Shown in pieces: positions 58,506-64,000 of a stretch of 64,000 bases of DNA. The stretch is from Pararhizobium polonicum. GTDB lineage: Bacteria > Pseudomonadota > Alphaproteobacteria > Rhizobiales > Rhizobiaceae. A model generated the notes under the pieces. It was given only the letters and a program-made list of their open reading frames with translations. It was not told the origin of the DNA and made no database searches. The stretch's first letter is position 1. Each line of letters opens with the position of its first letter. The stretch is taken from assembly GCF_001687365.1 (NCBI RefSeq), contig NZ_LGLV01000016.1:143788-207787 (forward strand), read 5' to 3'. The translations under genes were made by a program, and so were the position numbers.

Positions 58506-59279
58506 TTGTACAATATCACTCAACATGTCCGTGTGGTGGCTGCTCTCGTCATTCGCGAAATGCAGGCCCGATTCGGCAGCAAACCCGGCGGCTATATCTG
58601 GGCGATCGTCGATCCCTTGGCGCATGTCACCATCATGACGACGATTTTCTCAGCCCTTGCCCGCGTACCGGCGATCGGAAGCGATTTCGCCCTGTTTTTC
58701 GCGTCCGGCTACCTGCCATTTATCTTCTATCAAGGCATGTCCACCTTCGTTGCCGGCGCTGTTCGCTCCAACAAGAACCTGTTTTCCTATCCGATCGTGT
58801 CGCCCTTCGATGCGGCCGTCGCCCGCTATATCCTACAGCTCATCACGTCGGTCCTGGTTACGATCGTCGTCATGCTTCTGTCCACCAGCGAGAGCACACA
58901 TCTCAATCAGCTGAATCTGGGACTTGCCGTCGAGGCCGTGACGGTCGCGTCGCTGATGGGATTTGGCATGGGCATGGCCAACATTTCCCTGTTTGCCGAC
59001 TACCCGTTGTATGAAAAAGTGTTCTCGCTGATCAATCGGCCACTATATCTGCTGTCGGGCGTCCTACTCGTCCCGGAGAGCATGCCGGGCCCGATATACG
59101 ACATGCTGATGTGGAACCCGCTCGTTCACATCGTCATGTGGTTCCGTGAAGCGATCTATCCGGAATACACTCCGACAGGACTTGATAAACTCTATGCTAT
59201 CGAGTGCACGTCCGTGCTCCTGATGATCGGTCTCTGCCTTTTCACCGCCTCCAAGACGCTCCGCGAGGATCGCATCTAA
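58506..59279 (+). CDS. ABC-2 type permease of capsular or O-polysaccharide export (KpsM-like)
   Basis: About 257 residues with six hydrophobic helices, matching the length of KpsM/Wzm proteins. The N-terminus after the chosen start contains VVAALVIREMQARFGSKPGGYIWAIVDPL, the amphipathic helix and conserved motif of this family. It would move polysaccharide across the inner membrane, but no ATPase (KpsT/Wzt) or glycosyltransferase gene is near. The start is uncertain: TTG at 58506 gives a family-like length; an ATG at 58323 adds 61 unlikely residues. The sequence before it is AT-rich and may hold a promoter. Confidence 0.75.
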   Translation: MYNITQHVRVVAALVIREMQARFGSKPGGYIWAIVDPLAHVTIMTTIFSALARVPAIGSDFALFFASGYLPFIFYQGMSTFVAGAVRSNKNLFSYPIVSPFDAAVARYILQLITSVLVTIVVMLLSTSESTHLNQLNLGLAVEAVTVASLMGFGMGMANISLFADYPLYEKVFSLINRPLYLLSGVLLVPESMPGPIYDMLMWNPLVHIVMWFREAIYPEYTPTGLDKLYAIECTSVLLMIGLCLFTASKTLREDRI

Positions 59280-59321
59280 CGGCGCCAGAATGGTGACGTT
59301 GGCGAGTGGAGTGCCGCGCCG

Positions 59322-59759
59322 TTAATCCGGCGCATCCTCCTGGCTTTCGTCGTCGCCCTCATCACCAGCATCGATGTCATCCATCTGCTCCAGAGCCGCG
59401 ATGCAGATCGCGATCGCAGGGTTGGCAGCCGTTACGTAGCGCCCAGCATCAATGCGCGCCGCACCGCCCACCTCATCCCAACTGGCTCCACCGATGCTAT
59501 CGGGGAAAAGTGCCTGCGCCAGCAGATGCGCGTCATGGATCAGTTTTGTAAACTGCGGCATCCTGGCTTCGCCACCATTCGGGGCATCCCAGACGGGCGT
59601 GTGACGCTGCTCCCCGGTCGCGGGATCGATATCGACCTTGAAGCGGCGGGTGTAGCCGATCAGTTTGCCGAGTTCACCGTCGAGAGTACGATCGGGCTTC
59701 GACAAGGTCCCCAGCCGATGGATCAATTCCCGTGGCGTCATTTGCCTGTTTTCGCTCAT
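59322..59759 (-). CDS. Hypothetical protein
   Basis: A 145-residue acidic, soluble protein: MTPRELIHRLGTLSK near the start, a WDEVGGAARIDAGRYVTAANP stretch in the second half and an Asp/Glu-rich tail (DAGDEGDDESQEDAPD). No domain is recognised. The ATG at 59759 has a CGAGGATCG site close by. It is convergent with the KpsM-like gene and starts 51 bases from the tRNA. Confidence 0.55.
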   Translation of the reverse strand: MSENRQMTPRELIHRLGTLSKPDRTLDGELGKLIGYTRRFKVDIDPATGEQRHTPVWDAPNGGEARMPQFTKLIHDAHLLAQALFPDSIGGASWDEVGGAARIDAGRYVTAANPAIAICIAALEQMDDIDAGDEGDDESQEDAPD

Positions 59760-59809
59760 CGATCCTCGCTGGATCCATCTGCCGTTCACGTGTCGCCAGT
59801 CAAATTATT

Positions 59810-59885
59810 TGGTGGGCCCGGAGGGACTCGAACCCCCAACCAAGCGGTTATGAGCCGCCGGCTCTAACCATTGAGCTACAGGCCC
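59810..59885 (-). tRNA. tRNA-Ile2 (anticodon CAT, probably lysidine-modified)
   Basis: The minus strand gives a complete 76-base cloverleaf including encoded CCA. Acceptor GGGCCTG pairs with CGGGCCC, the anticodon loop is CTCATAA, and the T arm is GGGGGTTCGAGTCCCTC. The G1-C72 pair rules out initiator tRNA. The stem around the loop (GGCGG and CCGCT) resembles tRNA-Ile2 rather than elongator Met, so the CAT anticodon is probably converted by TilS to read ATA. Confidence 0.93.
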
Positions 59886-60043
59886 TGCCCCGGAGCGGTC
59901 CGGATCCCGCGGACCAATGGCAGACCGCGGGTGGGACTGGCTCTAGCGGAAAACTGGTTTTCCCACAAGACGTTGCCGCAATCCCTACACAATCAATGAT
60001 CAAAAAGGGTATAGGGACGAAACACAACCGGAGAGAACCATCC

Positions 60044-60787
60044 ATGACATCGATCACCCTTCCCCGCCGTCTGAAAACCGTGCTTCTGGCGGCCGCTTTT
60101 GCGGGCGTTGCCGGCGCCTCGGCTTTTGCGCAGGATAACACGCCGCGCGAGGCCGTGATCACCGTATCGGGCGAAGGCCGCTCGAGCGTGGCGCCCGACA
60201 TGGCGATCCTGTCGTTCAGCGTCGTCACCGATGCCAAGACCGCCAGGGAAGCGCTCGACGCCAACAACAAGACGATGGCCGATGTCCTCAACGCCCTGAA
60301 GACCGGCGGCATCGCCGAACGCGACCTGCAGACCTCGGGCTTCGCCGTCAACCCGCAGTACCAGTATCCTGACAACAGCGACGGCGGCAACCGCCAGCCG
60401 GTTCTGACCGGCTACCAGGTCGCCAATTCGCTGACCATCAAGGTGCGCGACCTGGCCAAGCTCGGCGCGATCATCGACCAGTCGGTGACGCTCGGCGTCA
60501 ACCAGGGCGGCTCGATCCAGTTCTCCAACGACAAGCCGGAAGCTGTTATCACCGAGGCCCGCAAGGCGGCCGTGGCCGATGCCGTTGCCAAGGCCAAGGT
60601 GCTTTCCGAGGCCGCCGGCGTTTCGCTCGGCCGTATCGTCGAAATCGCCGAAAACGCCTCGCGCCCCGAACCGATGCCGATGATGCGCAGCATGGCAAAG
60701 GAATATGCCGCCGATGCCGTACCGATCGCCACGGGAGAGAACAGCTACAACGTCACCGTCAACGTCACCTTCGCAATCAAGCAATAA
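60044..60787 (+). CDS. SIMPL (DUF541) domain periplasmic protein, BP26/OMP28 type
   Basis: A 247-residue secreted protein. Signal peptide: about residues 1-29, ending AFAGVAGASAFAQ. The body is a SIMPL domain: ITVSGEGRSSVAPDMAILSFSV, LQTSGFAVNPQYQYP, GYQVANSLTIKVRDLAKLG and a C-terminal YNVTVNVTFAIKQ. It is close in pattern to Brucella BP26, which forms oligomeric channels or rings in the periplasm. The role is unknown. A GGAGAGAA site precedes the ATG; a UUCG-loop terminator follows. Confidence 0.88.
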   Translation: MTSITLPRRLKTVLLAAAFAGVAGASAFAQDNTPREAVITVSGEGRSSVAPDMAILSFSVVTDAKTAREALDANNKTMADVLNALKTGGIAERDLQTSGFAVNPQYQYPDNSDGGNRQPVLTGYQVANSLTIKVRDLAKLGAIIDQSVTLGVNQGGSIQFSNDKPEAVITEARKAAVADAVAKAKVLSEAAGVSLGRIVEIAENASRPEPMPMMRSMAKEYAADAVPIATGENSYNVTVNVTFAIKQ

Positions 60788-60834
60788 TAGCAGACCGCCA
60801 TCCCCCGGGGATGATCCGGCCTGTCAAAAATATG

Positions 60835-60860
60835 AACCCCGCTTCGGCGGGGTTTTTGTT
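60835..60860 (+). terminator. Rho-independent terminator with UUCG tetraloop
   Basis: AACCCCGC and GCGGGGTT pair perfectly around a TTCG loop and run into TTTTTGTTT. It closes the SIMPL-protein gene 47 bases after its stop. Confidence 0.92.
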
Positions 60861-61024
60861 TGGGCTGTGGAAAGGCAAGCCTCTCCGTCAGAGGCCCGAA
60901 CAAAAACACCCCCCGCGGCAAGCCGCGAGGGGCGAAACTTTCCGCCGGCCGGGGGAGACAAGGCGGAAAGAATGGGGGCTATCCGCCGGACCGGCCGGCG
61001 GTCGGTCCGCGACTGGCCGGTTAT

Positions 61025-61411
61025 TTAACGGCCGATAATCGGGCAACCGCGGACATTGGCGAACACGATGCTGCGGTAATCGCCGTGGCGGCGGCCTTCG
61101 ACGACGACGCGGCGCGGCGAAACATCGACGACACGGGCGCGGCGCAGGCCGAAATCGCGGGCCTTTTCGGTGGCAAGCCAGGGATCGCAGCGGCCGCGGC
61201 GCTCATGGCCCCAGCCCGGACGGTGACGGCGGTCGCCGCCCCAGTCGCGCTCGTCGCCATAGCCGCCACGATCGCGGTACTGCACATCGACGATCCCGCC
61301 GGAATGAAGGCCGAAGGCCAGCGTATCGGCAGCGGCCGGTGCGACCGTTGCGCCAAGGCCGGTCAGGCCGATAAAGCCGGCCAGCGCCAGTTTTGCAAAA
61401 ATCCGTTTCAT
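61025..61411 (-). CDS. Small secreted protein of unknown function
   Basis: A 128-residue protein with a clear Sec signal peptide (KRIFAKLALAGFIGLTGLGATVAPAAA, cleavage near residue 28). The mature part is rich in Gly and Arg (YRDRGGYGDERDWGGDRRHR) and ends in a small domain with two cysteines (about residues 75 and 123) that may form a disulfide. Similar Arg-rich secreted proteins are common in rhizobia. No function is known. Confidence 0.65.
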   Translation of the reverse strand: MKRIFAKLALAGFIGLTGLGATVAPAAADTLAFGLHSGGIVDVQYRDRGGYGDERDWGGDRRHRPGWGHERRGRCDPWLATEKARDFGLRRARVVDVSPRRVVVEGRRHGDYRSIVFANVRGCPIIGR

Positions 61412-61583
61412 GACTGTGTCTCCTTGGTGGGTCCGGAACTTCGAAACTCGGCCCGTCTCTTTTCTTGCCGGGCGTTGAGATCAAACTATGGCGGCGTGGC
61501 TGAACGAAATCAGAATCCACCGTTCATCCGCCGTTCAGGCGGCCGGCACGGGAACGAATCGCAGCGAGGGATGGCCTATAAGA

Positions 61584-61988
61584 TCAGCGGGCCAGCGCCT
61601 CTTCGAAGACGCGGATATTGCGGTAGTGGCTGAGCCGGGTGACCGCGCCGTTTTCGAATTCGAAGACGAAGACGCTGGGGATCGAATAGGACTGGCCGCT
61701 GGCCGCCGCAAAGCCCGGCATGGTTTCGCGGTAAATGCCGCGCGCGGTGACATCGACGGCGACGCGCTGGCCGAAGGCATCGTGCATCAGCACCATGTCG
61801 CTGAAGGTCTCGTCGAAGTGGCGGAAATAGTTCATCACCCCCATGCGCAGGGGATCGGCGCCGATCGTGCGCAGGCCGGTGAGCGAATCAAGCGCCACGT
61901 CCTCATCGAGAAAGGTGCCGATCGTCTCGAAATCCCGCTCGTTCAGGGCCTGCATGAAGCGGCTGGCAATGGTCTGCGCGTCGGTCAC
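61584..61988 (-). CDS. SnoaL-like/NTF2-fold polyketide-cyclase family protein
   Basis: A 134-residue protein of the NTF2 superfamily: TIASRFMQALNERDFETIGTFLDEDVALD at the start and RLSHYRNIRVFEEAL at the end are typical of nuclear-transport-factor-2-like proteins with ketosteroid isomerase fold. The substrate is unknown. GTG at 61988 with GGGGGAAG upstream is preferred over an earlier start within a 155-codon frame. Confidence 0.75.
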   Translation of the reverse strand: MTDAQTIASRFMQALNERDFETIGTFLDEDVALDSLTGLRTIGADPLRMGVMNYFRHFDETFSDMVLMHDAFGQRVAVDVTARGIYRETMPGFAAASGQSYSIPSVFVFEFENGAVTRLSHYRNIRVFEEALAR

Positions 61989-62156
61989 TGATCTTCCCCC
62001 CTGCCTGTCGAACCGGACACCTTCGGGCACACCGGCGGGACATAACGCCAAAGCCCTGATTTTGTTCCGGGAATGGAAATGGATGAACGGGTGTATGATC
62101 CATGGTGCACCCGGCGGTATCGGCTTGTCCAGAACAAACGCATCCGGCCGTCCGTC

Positions 62157-62579
62157 TCAGCCTCCCAGATGCAGCACGATCTCGCGGCGGTGCGGGCGGT
62201 CGCGATGTTCGAACAGGTAGAGGCCCTGCCAGGTGCCGAGCATCGGGCGGCCGTCTGCGACCGGAATGCCGATCGAGACCTGCGTCAGCGCCGCCTTGAT
62301 ATGGGCAGGCATGTCGTCCGGGCCTTCCGCCGTGTGGACGATCCAGCCCATCGATGGATCGTCGGAGCGCGGCACCAGCCGCTTGAAGAACCGGTCGAGA
62401 TCGCGCTTGACGTCGGGATCGGCATTTTCCTGGATCAGCAGCGAGCAGGATGTGTGGCGCACGAAGACGGTGAGCAGCCCCTCCTCCACGCCTGTTCGCC
62501 GCACGAAGGCCGCAGCCTCGCCGGTGAATTCGTAGAGGCCGGAGCCGCGCGTGGACAGGCTGATGATCGTCTGGGGCAT
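62157..62579 (-). CDS. YjbQ family protein (UPF0047)
   Basis: A 140-residue single-domain protein with the family motifs LLTVFVRHTSCSLLIQENADP (conserved His and Cys) and GTWQGLYLFEHRDRPHRRE near the C-terminus. YjbQ proteins form trimers with a conserved surface pocket and have weak thiamine-phosphate-synthase activity; their main cellular job is not settled. It appears to be a single gene. Confidence 0.88.
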   Translation of the reverse strand: MPQTIISLSTRGSGLYEFTGEAAAFVRRTGVEEGLLTVFVRHTSCSLLIQENADPDVKRDLDRFFKRLVPRSDDPSMGWIVHTAEGPDDMPAHIKAALTQVSIGIPVADGRPMLGTWQGLYLFEHRDRPHRREIVLHLGG

Positions 62580-62642
62580 GGCATCCTTTCAGTCCAGGCG
62601 GGCAGTCCATAGGCCATCCATCGGGCTAGGCTGGCGACGATG

Positions 62643-62996
62643 TCATAGCTCCAGAAAGCTCTGGAAACCACCATAGATCATCCGCTTGCCGTCGAACGGC
62701 ATGGTCCAGTTGTCCATGCTCAGCCGCGGATCGGCCATGACCTTCTTGTTGATTGCATCGCGCTCCTCGCGCGAGGGATAGGTGATCCAGGAAAACACCA
62801 CCACCTCGTCGTCCGTCGCCTGCACGGCGCGGGGAAAGGAGGTGAGCTCGCCATAGGGCACGTCGTCGCCGATACACTCCACATAGGAGAGCGCGCCATA
62901 TTCCTTCCAGACGCTGCCCGCAATGCGGGCAAGGTCCTTGTAGGCGTCGAGATTGCCCTTGGGCACCGCGACGATAAATCCATCGACATAGGGCAT
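62643..62996 (-). CDS. DUF1428 family protein
   Basis: A 117-residue ferredoxin-like (dimeric alpha/beta-barrel) protein beginning MPYVDGFIVAVPKGNLDAYK, with ALSYVECIGDDVPYG and the C-terminal DGKRMIYGGFQSFLEL that are diagnostic for DUF1428. Function unknown. The ATG at 62996 follows a GGGAGG site and lies one base after the end of the upstream hypothetical gene, so the two are likely cotranscribed. Confidence 0.88.
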   Translation of the reverse strand: MPYVDGFIVAVPKGNLDAYKDLARIAGSVWKEYGALSYVECIGDDVPYGELTSFPRAVQATDDEVVVFSWITYPSREERDAINKKVMADPRLSMDNWTMPFDGKRMIYGGFQSFLEL

Positions 62997-62997
62997 G

Positions 62998-63492
62998 TCA
63001 GCCTCCCTTCGCAGATGCGTTTCCGTCATCGCTGCGCACAGGCCTCTCTTCCAGGGATGCCCGCGGCGCATCGATCAAATTCCAGCCCTCGTTGAAGCGG
63101 CGGCCGGTCGCCGGTGCTTCCTCTTCCTCCTCCACATAGATGGAAACCGGCCACTGCTCGTCAAGGGCAAGCAGGCTGCGAACCGTTTCCGGCGGCCGGA
63201 CGCGATCGAAATAATCTTCCCGGCACAGGATCCACTGAAGGACGAATTCCCGGAACCAGGTGTCGTCGGCCTGGGCGATGCACATCGGCAGCATCGCATC
63301 GACATCCTGGAGACCGCGAAAGCAGGGTGGGATTTCGCGCGGCTTGAGCTTGCCGACGCATTCCTCTTCCCGGCCGCAGCGGCGGTGCCGGCAGAAGGAC
63401 GGAATGCCCATCCTGCCCACGGCAGCGCGGCACAGGATCTCGAACAGAGCGGGATCGAGTGGCAGTTTTTCAGGTCCGCAGATCGATGGCAT
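62998..63492 (-). CDS. Cysteine-containing hypothetical protein
   Basis: A 164-residue soluble protein. Residues 30-50 hold a cluster CRHRRCGREEEC with a nearby Cys-Arg segment, suggesting a zinc or iron-sulfur site, and the C-terminal half is helical with an EEEEEAPATG acidic stretch. I do not recognise the family. An AAGGAG site precedes the ATG at 63492. It is directly upstream of the DUF1428 gene. Confidence 0.6.
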   Translation of the reverse strand: MPSICGPEKLPLDPALFEILCRAAVGRMGIPSFCRHRRCGREEECVGKLKPREIPPCFRGLQDVDAMLPMCIAQADDTWFREFVLQWILCREDYFDRVRPPETVRSLLALDEQWPVSIYVEEEEEAPATGRRFNEGWNLIDAPRASLEERPVRSDDGNASAKGG

Positions 63493-64000
63493 GGTTTTCT
63501 CCTTTTCAAAAACAGGGATAAAGATCAGGGGGTACAATCAGGGGATCAGGACGAACGGCACGGGTTCCCGTTCACGCGGCGGCTTTTCCGCCCGTGGCTT
63601 GAACTGGTCTCAGTGCGCCGGCTTTCAAAAAGCGCGGCAAGTGGCCGGGGCACAACGTATGCCTCAGAGTAAAGTAGTAGGTGACACACGCTGTGCCCCG
63701 TTTCGGTGTCTTTTGCCGCGCTTCTCAGGTTCTTCTACGCTTTTGCCTCCTGTGAAGGAAAAAGCCTCCAATGCCCCAGCCCGGCCGCTTATCCGCCAGG
63801 CCTTTCAATGCGGCGGGGTTTAGCCCTGGACCCATGGACGGCAAAGCCGTCCGGCGGGGTGAACCGCCCGTGGTGTGGCTACCCGGCACGCCCGGCCCGC
63901 TTTCACGAACCGGAGGAGAACCGCCTTTCACGCAGCCCCGGGGATCTGACGCGCGTTTCGCCAAATCGTCCGGGCACCGGCCCCGCCTCGCCGGCAACGC
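63493..64000. other. Terminal region without a convincing gene, rich in hairpins
   Basis: A two-tier inverted repeat occupies 63631-63722: AGCGCGGCAA pairs with TTGCCGCGCT outside, and GGGGCACA pairs with TGTGCCCC inside. Another hairpin (GGACGGC/GCCGTCC at 63836-63852) and a GGCGG/CCGCC stem (63853-63868) follow. A 90-codon frame is open on the minus strand (63725-63997), but it is Arg/Gly/Pro-rich and may be incidental to GC content. The region could encode a structured RNA or be a further palindromic repeat; I cannot name it. Confidence 0.4.

Noticed and set aside
58316..59885. Genomic island at the tRNA-Ile2 gene
   Set aside because: No integrase, no direct repeat of the tRNA 3' end and no mobility gene were found on either side.
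1..64000. CRISPR arrays, insertion sequences, prophage genes, rRNA operons
   Set aside because: No regularly spaced direct repeats, transposase or integrase motifs, phage structural genes or rRNA sequence were seen; the inverted repeats present are short intergenic palindromes.

Overview
The window reads as chromosome or large-replicon DNA of an alphaproteobacterium of the Rhizobiaceae (Rhizobium/Agrobacterium/Ensifer/Shinella type). The signs are high GC, a pcaQ-pcaDCHGB order as in Agrobacterium, CbtB/CbtA under a cobalamin riboswitch, DUF982 and DUF1194 proteins, many ABC importers of the PotABCD type, and several families of GC-rich intergenic palindromes. Species level cannot be fixed by eye. 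Nearly all genes look intact; only the first gene is cut by the window edge.

Layout. 1-2317: siderophore-iron uptake (end of a TonB-dependent receptor, FhuF-type reductase, periplasmic binding protein). 2363-3549: ferritin-like stress protein and a membrane-anchored protein. 3565-11006: a betaine-like N-demethylation module (Rieske oxygenase, two tandem 815-residue FAD/GCV_T dehydrogenases, divergent LysR regulator). 11021-17668: PAS-GGDEF-EAL protein, B12-riboswitch-controlled cbtB-cbtA, a second FhuF-type reductase, a GH144-like glucoamylase-family protein and a DUF1194 protein. 17750-25447: an ABC importer operon with an aspartate/hydantoin-type racemase and a flavin amine oxidase, divergent from a GntR regulator.

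26128-38801 is the most striking region. It encodes stepwise oxidation of trimethylamine: trimethylamine monooxygenase (Tmm), TMAO demethylase (Tdm) and the dimethylamine monooxygenase set DmmD-A-B-C. The same stretch carries a small soluble PAS chemoreceptor-like protein, an Amt-family transporter with an N-terminal helix extension, a 55-residue membrane protein, and an APC-family permease divergent from tdm. Enzymes for the monomethylamine step are not in the window. Four proteins in the window carry GCV_T (folate-binding) domains, so both demethylation modules probably pass C1 units to tetrahydrofolate.

39008-46828: YedY-like molybdopterin protein, class III cyclase, and the protocatechuate branch of the beta-ketoadipate pathway with a visible PcaQ-type operator. 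46953-48854: DEAD-box RNA helicase. 49029-58315: a hexuronate module (UxaC, UxuB-like reductase, UxuA, GntR regulator and a four-gene ABC importer). 58506-63492: a solitary KpsM-like permease, a tRNA-Ile2(CAT), a SIMPL-domain protein and several small conserved proteins. The last 0.5 kb is rich in hairpins and has no convincing gene.
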